A stretch of 64,000 nt of DNA from Ornithinibacillus contaminans (GCF_001038425.2 NZ_LDPV02000009.1:1-64000); one strand, 5' to 3'; positions 8,168 to 18,314 are shown, counted from the first letter of the stretch. Made by a program: numbers and translations. Notes: a model not told the origin generated them from the letters alone.

Positions 8168-9343
8168 ATGATTAGTCAGACAATTAAACAATCGATTTTA
8201 CAATACAGTGATGAATTAACGGCAATACGAAGAAAGCTTCATAGTGAACCAGAGCTTTCTTGGGAGGAAGTTAATACGACCAATTTTGTTTGTGAATATC
8301 TGGATCAATTAGGTATTACCTATCGTAGAGCAACCCCTACTGGCGTTATCGCTACCATTAAAGGAGGCATGCCAGGAAAAACGGTCGCATTACGTGGTGA
8401 TATGGATGCCCTTTCCATAGAAGAACTCAATACAGACATATCATATGCTTCAAAGCATCCCGGTAAAATGCATGCATGTGGTCACGACTCCCATACGGCT
8501 ATGCTACTAATTGCAGCAAAGGTATTAACAGAACATAAGGCTAATTTACCAGGTAATGTTCGATTATTATTTCAACCAGCTGAGGAAGTAGCAGAAGGCG
8601 CAAAAGCATTTGTGAAGCAAGGTGCAGTGGATGATGTCGATAATGTATTTGGCATTCATATTTGGTCACAAATGCCAACTGGTAAAGTATCTTGTACACC
8701 AGGACCATCTTTTGCTTCTGCGGATTTATTTAAAGTAACATTCAAAGGAAAAGGTGGCCACGGTGCTCTCCCCCATGCTTGTATTGATACTGCAATTGTT
8801 GCTTCATCCTTTGTTATGAATGCTCAAAGCATTGTGTCTCGAACAATTGATACACAGCAACCAGCAGTCCTTACCATTGGTAAAATGGTTGTCGGTACCC
8901 GCTTTAATGTCATAGCCGAAAATGCAGAAATAGAAGGAACAGTTCGCTGCTTTGACCAACAAGTAAGAGATCATATCGAAACCCAGCTTGAGCATTATGC
9001 CAAGCAGGTCGCAGCTATATATGGTGCTACAGCAACACTCGAATACACTCGCGGTACACAAGCAGTTATTAATGAAGAAGAAAGCGCTAGGTTAGCAGTG
9101 GACGTTATTACCGAATCATTTGGCTCCAGTGCTGTTTATCAGGAGAAGCCAACAATGGGTGGTGAGGATTTTAGTGACTATTTCGCCAAGGCACCTGGTT
9201 GTTTTGCACTAGTCGGAAGTGGTAATCCAGAAAAAGATACTGAATGGGCCCATCACCATGGTAAATTCAATATCGATGAAGACGCCATGGTAATTGGTGC
9301 AGAGCTATACGCACAATATGCATGGTCCTATTTAACTAAGTAG
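8168..9343 (+). CDS. M20D amidohydrolase (N-acyl-L-amino-acid hydrolase family)
   Basis: The 391-residue protein belongs to the aminoacylase/IAA-amino-acid-hydrolase type of M20 peptidases, which release an amino acid from an N-acyl or amide conjugate. Metal-binding motifs are in order: RGDMDALSIEE, MHACGHDSHTAML, QPAEEVAEGA and GGEDFSDYF. The central lid domain carries KGKGGHGALPH. It starts 4 nt after the previous stop with GGAGG upstream, so translation is likely coupled. It ends the transporter/M20 cassette before a bidirectional terminator. Whether it acts on the product of the first M20 enzyme or on a parallel substrate is unknown. Confidence 0.85.
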   Translation: MISQTIKQSILQYSDELTAIRRKLHSEPELSWEEVNTTNFVCEYLDQLGITYRRATPTGVIATIKGGMPGKTVALRGDMDALSIEELNTDISYASKHPGKMHACGHDSHTAMLLIAAKVLTEHKANLPGNVRLLFQPAEEVAEGAKAFVKQGAVDDVDNVFGIHIWSQMPTGKVSCTPGPSFASADLFKVTFKGKGGHGALPHACIDTAIVASSFVMNAQSIVSRTIDTQQPAVLTIGKMVVGTRFNVIAENAEIEGTVRCFDQQVRDHIETQLEHYAKQVAAIYGATATLEYTRGTQAVINEEESARLAVDVITESFGSSAVYQEKPTMGGEDFSDYFAKAPGCFALVGSGNPEKDTEWAHHHGKFNIDEDAMVIGAELYAQYAWSYLTK

Positions 9344-9350
9344 ACACAAG

Positions 9351-9440
9351 AAAAAAGGCTGGATATACAGGTAATAGGCAAGGAAAATTTAACATGTTCT
9401 TCTTTTCCTTGCTCGCTACACTGTTATCCAAGCCTTTTTT
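9351..9440. terminator. Bidirectional terminator between the M20 cassette and dtd
   Basis: An outer stem AAAAAAGGCT-GGATA / TATCCAAGCCTTTTTT encloses a second 10-bp stem GCAAGGAAAA / TTTTCCTTGC. T-runs exist on both strands, fitting the convergent genes. Confidence 0.8.
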
Positions 9441-9459
9441 CTAGTCTTACTATACTCGG

Positions 9460-9906
9460 TTATTTTTCCTTACTATCAAGTAGTAATGTGACTGGTCCGA
9501 CATTAGTAAACTGCACATCCATCATTGCCCCAAATTGACCTGTTTCTACAGAGATTCCCTCTGACAAAAGTAATTCGTTAAATTTCTCATATAGCTCGTT
9601 CGCCAATTCAGGTTTTGCTGCTTGCATAAAATTGGGTCTTCTCCCTTTTCGCGTATCACCATATAGGGTGAATTGCGAAATAGACAGGATACTTCCACTA
9701 ACATCCTTTAAGGATAAATTCATCTTTTCTTGTTCATCTTCAAATATACGCAAATGAACAATTTTATTGACTAGATATTTCGCATCCTCTATCGTATCTT
9801 CATGTGTGACACCCAACAGCACAACTAAACCATTAGGAATTGCACCGATTATTTCATTTTGCACAGTTACTGTTGCATCCTTTGCACGCTGAATTACTGC
9901 CCTCAT
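9460..9906 (-). CDS. dtd: D-aminoacyl-tRNA deacylase
   Basis: This enzyme removes D-amino acids (and mischarged glycine) from tRNA. The 148-residue length is typical. Family motifs are present: [10 protein letters not shown] (the SQFTL catalytic threonine region) and NVGPVTLLL (the cross-subunit Gly-Pro motif, here VGPVT). It lies downstream of relA in the same direction, as yrvI does in B. subtilis, but a hairpin with a T-run separates the two genes, so read-through may be partial. Confidence 0.95.
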   Translation of the reverse strand: MRAVIQRAKDATVTVQNEIIGAIPNGLVVLLGVTHEDTIEDAKYLVNKIVHLRIFEDEQEKMNLSLKDVSGSILSISQFTLYGDTRKGRRPNFMQAAKPELANELYEKFNELLLSEGISVETGQFGAMMDVQFTNVGPVTLLLDSKEK

Positions 9907-9975
9907 TTAGTTCATAACTCCTTTTCGGTAATCAGATCGAAAAATACCAATTACACTTGCTAAATATTCCGATGT

Positions 9976-10005
9976 AAAAACCCCATACATGGAAGCTATG
10001 GGGTT
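9976..10005 (-). terminator. Terminator overlapping the relA stop codon
   Basis: AACCCCATA (9979-9987) pairs with TATGGGGTT (9997-10005), followed on the minus strand by five T. The stem base includes part of the relA TAA at 10004-10006. Confidence 0.7.
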
Positions 10006-12202
10006 ATTGGAGTGTACGTGTAACGGTGTACACATCCTTGATTTGTTTAATTCGCTCAACGATCTTTCGTAAATGATTCGTATTTTGAATTAAGGTGGTG
10101 ATGTGAATTACTGCCATTTTATTACGATCTGAGCGCCCATTTACATGGGTAATATTAGTTTTCATCTCATTTACTGCTTGGAGTACTTCATTTAATAAGC
10201 CTCGGCGATCATAGCCTGATATCTCTAGGTCTACATGATATTGTTTCTGCGTTTGATCAGCTTCCCACTCCACATGTAAATGTCGTGCTTTAGCTTCTTC
10301 CGTTTGAACGTTCGGACAGTCATCACGATGGACTGACACGCCTCGTCCCTTTGTAATATACCCAATTATGTCATCACCAGGAACTGGATTACAGCATTTT
10401 GAAAGGCGAACTAGTAAATTATCAATTCCTTCGACAATAACACCAGAATCCTTTTTATATTTCTTCGCTGCTTTTTCATCTGTTTTCGCAACTTCTAATG
10501 TTTGCTCGAGATTTTGTTCCTTTTGACGCGTTTGACGAATTTTATCAGTCAATCTAGTGGCAACTAATGCCGCAGTAATACCTTGATAGCCTACTGCTGC
10601 ATAGAGATCATCCTCAGTGGTAAAATTAAATCGTTCATAGACACGCTTTAAATTTTCCTCTGTTAAGGCCTCTTTCGGCTCAATATTAAGAGCCCGAATC
10701 TCCTTGTCTACTAAATCTTTTCCTTTTGCAATATTCTCATCACGACGTTGTTTTTTGAAGAACTGCCTGATTTTATTTTTTGCCTGTGAGGTTTGGGTAA
10801 TTTTCACCCAATCCTGTGAAGGTCCGTAAGAATGCTTTGATGTCAGCACCTCAATAATGTCACCATTTTTCAGCTTGTAATCAAGTGGCTCCATCTTCCC
10901 ATTGATTTTTGCACCAATGGTATGATTTCCAACTTCGGTGTGAATACGATAGGCAAAATCAAGTGGAATCGAACCGGATGGTAATTCAATTACATCGCCT
11001 TTAGGTGTAAAAACATATACCATATCGGAAAACAAATCTATCTTTAAGCTTTCAACAAATTCCTCTGCATCGTGTGTTTCATTTTGCCATTCCAAAATTT
11101 CACGGAACCAAGTTAATTTTTCTTCAAATGATTTTTTATCTTTATTTAATTGTTTTCCCTCTTTATATGCCCAGTGTGCTGCAATTCCGTATTCAGCTAT
11201 TTCATGCATTTCTTTCGTACGAATCTGTACTTCTAATGGATCGCCTTTAGGACCTATGACGGTAGTATGCAAGGATTGATACAGATTTTGCTTTGGCATC
11301 GCAATATAATCTTTAAATCTTCCTGGCATAGGCTTCCAACATGTATGAATAATACCTAAGACTGCATAACAATCCTTTATACTATTTACAAGGACACGGA
11401 CTGCGAGCAAATCATAGATTTCATTAAATTGTTTATTTTGCTTAACCATTTTCTGGTAGATACTGTATAAATGTTTCGGTCTTCCTGAAATTTCCGCTTC
11501 CACATTAATTTCAGCAAGTTGTTTCGTAACTTCACTAATGACTTCTTCAATGTAGGATTCCCGTTGTTCACGTTTCTGTTTCATTAATTGAACAATTCGG
11601 TAGTATTGCTGTGGGTTCAAATAACGTAGTGCTGTATCCTCAAGCTCCCATTTAATGGTTGATATTCCTAAGCGATGTGCCAAAGGAGCAAAGATTTCTA
11701 TTGTTTCATTGGCTTTTAATCGCTGCTTTTCTGGCGGCAAATGTTTTAATGTACGCATATTATGCAGGCGATCCGCAAGTTTAATGAGAATAACTCGAAT
11801 ATCTTTTGCCATTGCGACAAACATTTTTCGGTGATTTTCAGCTTGTTGTGCTTCTTTGGACTTATATTTAATTTTCCCTAGCTTCGTCACGCCATCAACA
11901 AGCATGGCTACTTCATGATTGAATTCTTCCTCAATCATTTCTAGGGTTACGTCTGTATCTTCTACTACATCGTGTAAAAAACCACCAGCAACTGTTACTG
12001 GATCCATTTTTAAATCAACTAAAATACCAGCTACCTGAACAGGGTGAATGATATACTCTTCTCCTGATTTACGGTATTGGTCCTTGTGCGCTTCTTCCGC
12101 ATACTTATACGCACGAATAATAAAGTCAACATCTTCATCCGAAAGATATTCACGCGCTTTATCAATTAAATTGTCTATAGTAATCGTGTCACTTTTTGCC
12201 AT
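10004..12202 (-). CDS. relA: Bifunctional (p)ppGpp synthetase/hydrolase RelA (Rel)
   Basis: This stringent-response enzyme makes (p)ppGpp from ATP and GTP/GDP when ribosomes stall with uncharged tRNA, and hydrolyses it otherwise. At 732 residues it is the full-length Rel type. Order: HD hydrolase domain with GGFLHDVVEDTDV (about 75-87, intact His-Asp), synthetase domain (about 230-360), TGS domain (about 395-455, VFTPKGDVIELPSGS), zinc-finger-like region with KCCNPVPGD, and C-terminal ACT domain. SD AAAGGTG precedes the ATG. Intact catalytic motifs in both domains suggest both activities. Confidence 0.97.
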   Translation of the reverse strand: MAKSDTITIDNLIDKAREYLSDEDVDFIIRAYKYAEEAHKDQYRKSGEEYIIHPVQVAGILVDLKMDPVTVAGGFLHDVVEDTDVTLEMIEEEFNHEVAMLVDGVTKLGKIKYKSKEAQQAENHRKMFVAMAKDIRVILIKLADRLHNMRTLKHLPPEKQRLKANETIEIFAPLAHRLGISTIKWELEDTALRYLNPQQYYRIVQLMKQKREQRESYIEEVISEVTKQLAEINVEAEISGRPKHLYSIYQKMVKQNKQFNEIYDLLAVRVLVNSIKDCYAVLGIIHTCWKPMPGRFKDYIAMPKQNLYQSLHTTVIGPKGDPLEVQIRTKEMHEIAEYGIAAHWAYKEGKQLNKDKKSFEEKLTWFREILEWQNETHDAEEFVESLKIDLFSDMVYVFTPKGDVIELPSGSIPLDFAYRIHTEVGNHTIGAKINGKMEPLDYKLKNGDIIEVLTSKHSYGPSQDWVKITQTSQAKNKIRQFFKKQRRDENIAKGKDLVDKEIRALNIEPKEALTEENLKRVYERFNFTTEDDLYAAVGYQGITAALVATRLTDKIRQTRQKEQNLEQTLEVAKTDEKAAKKYKKDSGVIVEGIDNLLVRLSKCCNPVPGDDIIGYITKGRGVSVHRDDCPNVQTEEAKARHLHVEWEADQTQKQYHVDLEISGYDRRGLLNEVLQAVNEMKTNITHVNGRSDRNKMAVIHITTLIQNTNHLRKIVERIKQIKDVYTVTRTLQ

Positions 12203-12286
12203 ATTATCACCTTTAAATGTAGAAGATACTTTCTTACTAGTATTGATAACTTTTTGTTAAAAGTAAAGAAAAAAATTTATTAGAAG

Positions 12287-12318
12287 AGGTCTGATGAGGC
12301 ATATATCTCATCAGACCT
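12287..12318 (-). terminator. Hairpin downstream of apt
   Basis: A perfect 12-bp stem (12287-12298 with 12307-12318) with an 8-nt loop starts 11 nt after the apt stop. The T-rich stretch on the minus strand comes only after about 10 nt, so termination strength is uncertain. Confidence 0.65.
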
Positions 12319-12328
12319 AAAATTTCAA

Positions 12329-12841
12329 TTAATATTTCATTAATGTTAGGACGTCATAGCCTTTAAGTTTTTCTAAACCATCTAAGTAAGTTAGCTCGAT
12401 TAAGAATGCACAACCAACAACAATACCGCCTAACTCTTCAACTAATTTGATTGTTGCTTCAATTGTACCACCAGTTGCCAATAAATCATCGGTAATTAAC
12501 ACTCGTTGACCTGGCTTTATCGCATCCTTATGGATTGTTAGTACATTTTGGCCATACTCTAAACCATAATCTACCTTGATTACTTCACGTGGAAGCTTTC
12601 CTTCTTTTCGAACAGGTGCAAACCCAACTTCTAATGCATAGGAAACCGGACAGCCTACAATAAACCCACGTGCTTCAGGCCCTACGACTAGATCAATATC
12701 CTTTTCTTTGGCAAATTCAACGATTTCATCCACTGCTGCTTTAAATGCCTTACCGTTATCCATTAATGGTGTGATATCTTTAAATTCAATTCCTTCTTTT
12801 GGCCAATCCTGAACAATTTTAATATATTGTTTATAATCCAT
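12329..12841 (-). CDS. apt: Adenine phosphoribosyltransferase
   Basis: This purine-salvage enzyme converts adenine and PRPP to AMP. The 170-residue protein carries the PRPP-binding loop [16 protein letters not shown] (about 120-135) and the family segment [18 protein letters not shown]. The ATG follows GGAGG and overlaps the recJ stop by 11 nt, indicating translational coupling. recJ-apt-relA order is conserved in Bacillus. Confidence 0.97.
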   Translation of the reverse strand: MDYKQYIKIVQDWPKEGIEFKDITPLMDNGKAFKAAVDEIVEFAKEKDIDLVVGPEARGFIVGCPVSYALEVGFAPVRKEGKLPREVIKVDYGLEYGQNVLTIHKDAIKPGQRVLITDDLLATGGTIEATIKLVEELGGIVVGCAFLIELTYLDGLEKLKGYDVLTLMKY

Positions 12842-15164
12842 GTATAATTTCCTCCTCAGGCTTCTCCATCTGTTCCATACAAGCTTGGAACCAACGAATT
12901 AGTTCCTCGTATGGTGCAAAGTAGAGTACCTTCTCTATTTCCGCTTGTTTTAATCGCTGCTGGTACTGATTGGATTCTTGTAAATCCTTCTTATTAGGTG
13001 AATTATTTAGTAGAATCATACCATTTTCTATCTTAACAAATTCAAGCTCAGAAAACACGTCTAACATAAAAAGAATCGTATCCTTGGACCAACCCTTTGC
13101 CTTCATAACCTTAGGCAATTCTTTATTTATATCTAAAGTCTTTCTTTTCCATATTAATGCATATAAGTCTTTAAAGTTTTCCCTAGTAGGAAAAGCAAAT
13201 AGATAGGCACTATTTTCCACATAAAAGCAAACATGTATACATAATGGCTTTACCTTATTCACGATAGACCGCAACAGGTCTAAGTCTGGTGGTAAATCTA
13301 CTAAATATAATACTTCCGCTTCCATTATTTCCTCATGTACTTCATCATATCGAACTTTTGTGATATCAGTTGGAAATGATCCTAGCTTGCTTTCATCCTG
13401 ATACAATAGCATATGCGATTCATACTGATTAAGATAGTTTGTTATGTCAAATTGTTTTTTGCCACGGTAATCAAACAATTGCCAATCGTCTATTCGCATG
13501 TCCTCAATGACTAGCTGTGGTTTTCGAACACCGTTCCATTCGTTGACACCTAGTTCTCCAACTACGGAAAGGTTTGCTTTTGGAGAGATAAACGAAAACA
13601 ATTCACCCATTCCAAAGGCGATTCCTTCCAGTATGTTATCCTCATCTTTAAATAACAACTTCAGGTGATTTTTTTGATTTCCTAGTTGTCGTAGGTCAGC
13701 TGGATTTTGCTTTATATGAAATTTAGGTTTCGGATTCGCCATTCCAAATGGTGCTAATTGATTCAGTTCTTCAATTAGATCTAGGCTAACCTCACCTAAT
13801 TCTAGTGTTTTACTAATGACTATTTCCTGTTTAAAATCCTCTGGAGTTAACTCTTGCTTAATGATAAGGTCAAGTTCTCGTTCTAGTTCCTCTACATTCT
13901 CCAGTGGTAACGTCATACCCGCCGCTTGCGCATGACCTCCAAAATGTGTAAATAATGCTTTATGCCTCATACACCCCTGAAACAGGTCAAATGCAGCAAT
14001 ACTTCTAGCTGACCCCTTTGCTGTACCTTTTTCTTCATTAATCGCTAATACAATTGCCGGTCGGTCATATTTTCGAACTAGTCGAGAGGCAACAATTCCG
14101 AGAACCCCCTCATTCCACCCCTGTTTTGCCACGACGATGACATGTTTCATCGTGTCAGAGTCTATCATCTCCTCAACCTCTTTTACGATTGAAGCAACAA
14201 TTTGTTGGCGTTCTTGGTTTAATCCTTGTACCATCTCGGCAAGCTCAGCAGCCTCATCATGATCTTCGGTCATTAAAAGCTGAACAGCAAGATCAGCATC
14301 TTGTAATCTTCCTACTGCATTTAATCTAGGCCCAATTAAAAATCCGATATCTTCCTCCGTTACATTACCTACTAGTTTACATTGCTTTTTTAAGGCAATT
14401 AATCCATCCCGCTTCGTTGTCGACATTTTTCGCAATCCATAGTATGCTAACACCCGATTTTCACTCACTAATGGAACTAGGTCAGCAATTGTGCCGATTG
14501 CTACTAAATCTAAAAACTGCTCGGGAAAGTATCCTAATAATGCTTCTGCAAATTTAAATGCAACTCCGACTCCTGCTAATTCCTTAAATGGATAATCTGG
14601 TGAACATTTTGGATGTATAATGGCAAATGCATCAGGCAATGTTTCCTGTGGTTCATGGTGGTCGGTAATTATTAAATCAATTCCAAGCTCTTTTGCTACA
14701 TTCGCCTCATGAACAGAAGCAATACCTGTATCAACAGTAATGATTAAGCGAAAGCCATTATCAAATGCCTGTCTAAAGGCTGCTTCATTAGGACCATATC
14801 CTTCCGTAAACCGATTCGGAATATAATATTCACAGACTGCTCCTAGCTCTTGCAATGCTTTCATTAATACGGTTGTTGAACTAACTCCATCGGCATCATA
14901 ATCTCCGTAGACAAGAATTTTTTCTTGTTGCGCAATAGCTTGCAGCACACGTTCTTTCGCAATATCCATCGATGCTAATCTATCTGGCGCTACCAAATGA
15001 TCTATTGCAGGCGATAAAAATGCCTGTGCTGCATCATTTGTCGTAATGCCACGTTGTATTAATAACGTTTCTATCACGGGGGATAAGTCTGATGAGTCAT
15101 CCATCCATTGCTGTGTATTCTCTTGTTTAGTTGCAAATTTCCATTTCGATTTGCTTCGTAACAT
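12831..15164 (-). CDS. recJ: Single-stranded-DNA-specific exonuclease RecJ
   Basis: This 5'-3' exonuclease acts in recombinational and mismatch repair. From the chosen ATG at 15164 it is 777 residues, near the Bacillus length; the 17 upstream codons in frame are rejected because CAGGGGTG lies just before this ATG. DHH-family motifs: [29 protein letters not shown], and GGHAQAAG of the DHHA1 domain. The C-terminal about 220 residues form the Firmicute extension. The Shine-Dalgarno sequence sits inside a 12-bp inverted repeat. Confidence 0.94.
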   Translation of the reverse strand: MLRSKSKWKFATKQENTQQWMDDSSDLSPVIETLLIQRGITTNDAAQAFLSPAIDHLVAPDRLASMDIAKERVLQAIAQQEKILVYGDYDADGVSSTTVLMKALQELGAVCEYYIPNRFTEGYGPNEAAFRQAFDNGFRLIITVDTGIASVHEANVAKELGIDLIITDHHEPQETLPDAFAIIHPKCSPDYPFKELAGVGVAFKFAEALLGYFPEQFLDLVAIGTIADLVPLVSENRVLAYYGLRKMSTTKRDGLIALKKQCKLVGNVTEEDIGFLIGPRLNAVGRLQDADLAVQLLMTEDHDEAAELAEMVQGLNQERQQIVASIVKEVEEMIDSDTMKHVIVVAKQGWNEGVLGIVASRLVRKYDRPAIVLAINEEKGTAKGSARSIAAFDLFQGCMRHKALFTHFGGHAQAAGMTLPLENVEELERELDLIIKQELTPEDFKQEIVISKTLELGEVSLDLIEELNQLAPFGMANPKPKFHIKQNPADLRQLGNQKNHLKLLFKDEDNILEGIAFGMGELFSFISPKANLSVVGELGVNEWNGVRKPQLVIEDMRIDDWQLFDYRGKKQFDITNYLNQYESHMLLYQDESKLGSFPTDITKVRYDEVHEEIMEAEVLYLVDLPPDLDLLRSIVNKVKPLCIHVCFYVENSAYLFAFPTRENFKDLYALIWKRKTLDINKELPKVMKAKGWSKDTILFMLDVFSELEFVKIENGMILLNNSPNKKDLQESNQYQQRLKQAEIEKVLYFAPYEELIRWFQACMEQMEKPEEEIIHGL

Positions 15165-15170
15165 AAATTC

Positions 15171-15210
15171 ACCCCTGACTAATCTATTATACACAAAGTT
15201 AGTCAGGGGT
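15171..15210 (-). promoter_or_regulatory. 12-bp inverted repeat covering the recJ ribosome binding site
   Basis: ACCCCTGACTAA (15171-15182) is the exact reverse complement of TTAGTCAGGGGT (15199-15210), with a 16-nt loop that contains TATAAT on the minus strand. In a transcript from upstream, the 3' arm contains the recJ SD AGGGGT. It may act as a terminator after the LapA-like gene, as a translational gate for recJ, or both. A short T-run is lacking. Confidence 0.6.
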
Positions 15211-15215
15211 AGCAA

Positions 15216-15557
15216 TTAGAATTTGTTCTCTATCGATTCTGCTTCTTCCGTACCATTGTTCGGTTGTTTATTACTATCATCTAGTTGCAAACCATGTTCT
15301 TCCATTAGATGATTTAATTTATCGCGTTCTTGTTTTAAGCTCTTTATTTCTCGTTGTAGCTTAAACATTTTAACCATACCAGCAGCTGCCGTAATAATAC
15401 CACCCATTAAAACTGAAAATAGAATGACGAGAATAAGTGGTGACTCAGCTTGCCAAAAATAGTAGGTAACTTCCACTGAATTAACATTTGTAACGGCAAA
15501 AATCGCTACTAAAATCATGACAATTATAGCTAAAATAACATAAGATTGTCCTTTCAA
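15216..15557 (-). CDS. LapA/DUF1049-domain membrane protein (YrvD-like)
   Basis: A 113-residue inner-membrane protein starts at TTG 15557 after AAAAGGAGG; the longer frame would begin upstream of that SD. It has two membrane helices (about 4-24 and 38-62) with NVNSVEVTYYF between them, then a charged helical tail (FKLQREIKSLKQERDKL) likely to form a coiled coil. This is the LapA (lipopolysaccharide assembly protein A) domain pattern, which Gram-positives also have; B. subtilis yrvD sits next to recJ. Role is unknown. Confidence 0.8.
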   Translation of the reverse strand: MKGQSYVILAIIVMILVAIFAVTNVNSVEVTYYFWQAESPLILVILFSVLMGGIITAAAGMVKMFKLQREIKSLKQERDKLNHLMEEHGLQLDDSNKQPNNGTEEAESIENKF

Positions 15558-15608
15558 AAAAAATCCTCCTTTTAAGGTAATCAACCTTATTATTTACTTG
15601 CAAGGATA

Positions 15609-15642
15609 AACAATCCCCTTATCACTAGACAAGGAGATTGTT
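15609..15642 (-). terminator. Terminator downstream of secDF
   Basis: AACAATCCCCTT (15609-15620) pairs with AAGGAGATTGTT (15631-15642) with one mismatch. The best T-run is on the plus-strand side; on the minus strand the tail is only moderately T-rich. Confidence 0.6.
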
Positions 15643-15662
15643 TTTTTAAGATTATCTACTAG

Positions 15663-17924
15663 TTATACTTGTGGACCTTCAACCCGTTTTTTCTTCCTAA
15701 AATCAACTGGATTTTCTTTAATACGTCTACCACGTAATACGAGCCATAATTGAGTAGCTAAGAATAAGGAAGAATATAGTCCAGCTAACAATCCGACCAT
15801 AAGCGCTATTCCAAACCCAGCAATTGACTCTGCACCTAATAATAGGAAAGCAACCACCGCAATTAATGTGGTAATCGTAGTATTAAGTGTTCTTGTCATT
15901 GTCTGAACAATACTCTTATTCACGACATTTGCTAGTTCGTTAAATGTTTTGATCGGTTTCTTTCTTCGCTGAATGTTTTCTCGGATACGGTCAGAGGTTA
16001 CAATAGTCGCATTAATGGAATACCCAATAATCGTTAGGATTGCCGCAACAATTGTCACATCAAATTCTATTTTAAAAATACTAAATACCGCAAGCATCAG
16101 GAATACATCATGTAACAAGGCAATGATCGTCGTAATGGCAAAGTACAGTTCGAAACGCAAGGCAACATAAATAATCATGCCAATCGAAGCAATTCCGAGC
16201 GCATATAAAGCATTTTTGACCAATTCTTGTCCCACAATTGGCGAAACGACACTTACACTTGGCTCAACACCATATTCATCTAAAACCAATTCCTTTAGAC
16301 CATCTAGCTCTTCATCAGCAATAACATCTTCATATCGTATCACTGCAATTTCATTATTCTCACCGGAGAGTACGATCGATTTTGCTGCTAAACCTATTTC
16401 ATCGAGACTTGTTTCAATCTCTTCTGAACTTAATGCTTCCTCTGCGATGATTTGCACACGAGTTCCACTTGTAAAATCAATGCCAGGATTTAATTTAAAC
16501 ACGAGAAGTGATACAGTACCAATTACGACGAGTAACAATGTAACAATGAAAAATTTCTTTCTACTTGTTACAAAGTCCCATTCACGATTGAAAAATTTAG
16601 CAGGTACTTCGGTACTGTCTTTAATATCTTTGATTTCCGTCTTCTTAACCCCAAACCATGCGGGGTTATTTTTTAGGAATTTAACTTTTATCCAAAGCTG
16701 TAATAATAATCTAGTTCCATAAACAGCTGTAATAAAGCTGGCTATTATAGAAATAATGAGCATGGTTGCAAACCCTTTAACAGAGCTTGTCCCGAATGCA
16801 AACAAAACAGCCGCTGCTAACAGTGTGGTGATATTTGCATCTAAAATCGCCCGAAGTGAATTACTCGTACCTGCTTTAAAGGCTGCAACCAGCGATTTTC
16901 CTTCTCGTAATTCCTCTTTAATACGTTCAAAGGTTATGACATTGGCATCAACAGCCATCCCTACTCCTAATATTAATGCCGCAATACCAGGAAGTGTTAA
17001 TACACCATTTAACAAGTCAAAAATGACTAGCACTAAGAAAATATATGCGATTAAATTGATAACTGAAATAATCCCAGGGAACCGATAAATAACTAGCATG
17101 AATATGAAAATAATGGCTACCCCAATTATTCCAGCAAGAACAGTTTGATTTAATGCCTGTTCCCCAAATTGAGCCCCCACAGAAGTGGAGAATATTTCAT
17201 TCATACTGACCGGTAAAGAACCAGAATTTATGATGTCAGCAAGATAGGTTGCTGATTCTACCGTAAAGTTCCCTTCAATCATGACGTCTGTCGTATTCAA
17301 GGTTTGACTTACACCTGGCGCAGATACAAATTTCGGATCTGCTTTTGTTGCTTCTGCTTGGTAAGAATCACCTTCTTGATAATCCATCCAAATAACAAGT
17401 AAGTTCTCACCTGTTGTTTGCTTAGCTGCTAAATCCCGTGTGATTTCACCGAACTTTTTAGCATCCTTGAGCTTTAACGTAACAATTGGTGCATTTGTGT
17501 CAGGATGGAAGTCTTGTTTTGCACTTCCCTCTTTTACATCGGATCCGTCGAGCAATACGTTATCATCTACATCACGAAATGTAAGTCGAGCTGAGGTAGC
17601 TAACATTTCACGCGCTTGGTTCTGATCTTCTACTCCAGCAAGCTGTACCCGAATTCTATCTTCACCTTCAATATTAATGACTGCCTCGCTAATTCCTAGC
17701 TTATTAACACGATCGTTTAATAATTGCACAGTCGACTCTAATAAAGCACGGTCCACTTCTTGGTCTAGGTCAATTGTTTCAACCTCGTACAATACTTCAA
17801 ATCCACCTTGCAAGTCTAAGCCAAGATTAATATCCTTTGCTACGCTCGGGGTTAACAGCCCCACCAATAAACCTAATCCGATAACGATTAGGAAAAAGAC
17901 TGAAATACGTCCTTTATTCTTCAT
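15663..17924 (-). CDS. secDF: Protein translocase subunit SecDF (fused)
   Basis: This proton-motive-force-driven accessory part of the Sec translocase pulls exported proteins across the membrane. As in B. subtilis, SecD and SecF are fused into one polypeptide (753 residues) with about 12 membrane segments. The SecD part begins with a helix and the D1 motif DINLGLDLQGGFEVLYEVE; the D4-like segment LGVGMAVDANVITFERIKEE lies near 325; SecF starts near residue 450 with LNPGIDFTSGTRVQI and contains IIGYSINATIVTSDRIREN. Its partner yajC lies 2.7 kb upstream on the same strand. Confidence 0.96.
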   Translation of the reverse strand: MKNKGRISVFFLIVIGLGLLVGLLTPSVAKDINLGLDLQGGFEVLYEVETIDLDQEVDRALLESTVQLLNDRVNKLGISEAVINIEGEDRIRVQLAGVEDQNQAREMLATSARLTFRDVDDNVLLDGSDVKEGSAKQDFHPDTNAPIVTLKLKDAKKFGEITRDLAAKQTTGENLLVIWMDYQEGDSYQAEATKADPKFVSAPGVSQTLNTTDVMIEGNFTVESATYLADIINSGSLPVSMNEIFSTSVGAQFGEQALNQTVLAGIIGVAIIFIFMLVIYRFPGIISVINLIAYIFLVLVIFDLLNGVLTLPGIAALILGVGMAVDANVITFERIKEELREGKSLVAAFKAGTSNSLRAILDANITTLLAAAVLFAFGTSSVKGFATMLIISIIASFITAVYGTRLLLQLWIKVKFLKNNPAWFGVKKTEIKDIKDSTEVPAKFFNREWDFVTSRKKFFIVTLLLVVIGTVSLLVFKLNPGIDFTSGTRVQIIAEEALSSEEIETSLDEIGLAAKSIVLSGENNEIAVIRYEDVIADEELDGLKELVLDEYGVEPSVSVVSPIVGQELVKNALYALGIASIGMIIYVALRFELYFAITTIIALLHDVFLMLAVFSIFKIEFDVTIVAAILTIIGYSINATIVTSDRIRENIQRRKKPIKTFNELANVVNKSIVQTMTRTLNTTITTLIAVVAFLLLGAESIAGFGIALMVGLLAGLYSSLFLATQLWLVLRGRRIKENPVDFRKKKRVEGPQV

Positions 17925-17982
17925 TCAATTGTTCCTCCCTTTCCAATAACAACCAACCTATGTACTTATAACCATTGATAGC

Positions 17983-18270
17983 TTAATTTTTTCCTGTTAA
18001 TGCTGCGATCGATGCCATTAAATCATCATCTTGGTAAGTATCTACGGTTAAATAACTCATATAGATATTTGAACTGAGATGAAAGACCTCTTGAACAACC
18101 TCGTGTAAACGTTTGTCCGGATTACCCTTCCACACCTTTTTTTCTAGGCAGCGCCAGACATCTTCAGCAGTTGCTCTTGTATATCCCATCAGTTGAAATT
18201 CTTCTGCTTTACTCTGTAAAGCAGGCTTCAACTCAACCTTCCATTCCTTTACAGTCTTTATGATTTCCAA
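17983..18270 (-). CDS. comN: Post-transcriptional regulator ComN (YrzD-like)
   Basis: A 95-residue soluble protein of the Post_transc_reg family. In B. subtilis ComN acts on comE mRNA and localises to septum and poles through DivIVA. The start is taken as TTG 18270, six nt after GAGGTG; the GTG three codons upstream is part of that SD. Family features visible: KAEEFQLMGYTRATAEDVWR and LEKKVWKG. The gene lies directly upstream of secDF, as in B. subtilis. Whether competence regulation is the ancestral role is not known from the sequence. Confidence 0.85.
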   Translation of the reverse strand: MEIIKTVKEWKVELKPALQSKAEEFQLMGYTRATAEDVWRCLEKKVWKGNPDKRLHEVVQEVFHLSSNIYMSYLTVDTYQDDDLMASIAALTGKN

Positions 18271-18314
18271 GACCTTCACCTCGTTAGAAAGAATTTTAAA
18301 TAAAAAGACAAGTT

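Noticed and set aside
16177-17088. Long plus-strand frames inside secDF
   Set aside because: They are mirror frames of a highly hydrophobic, well-conserved gene; no SD or family resemblance.
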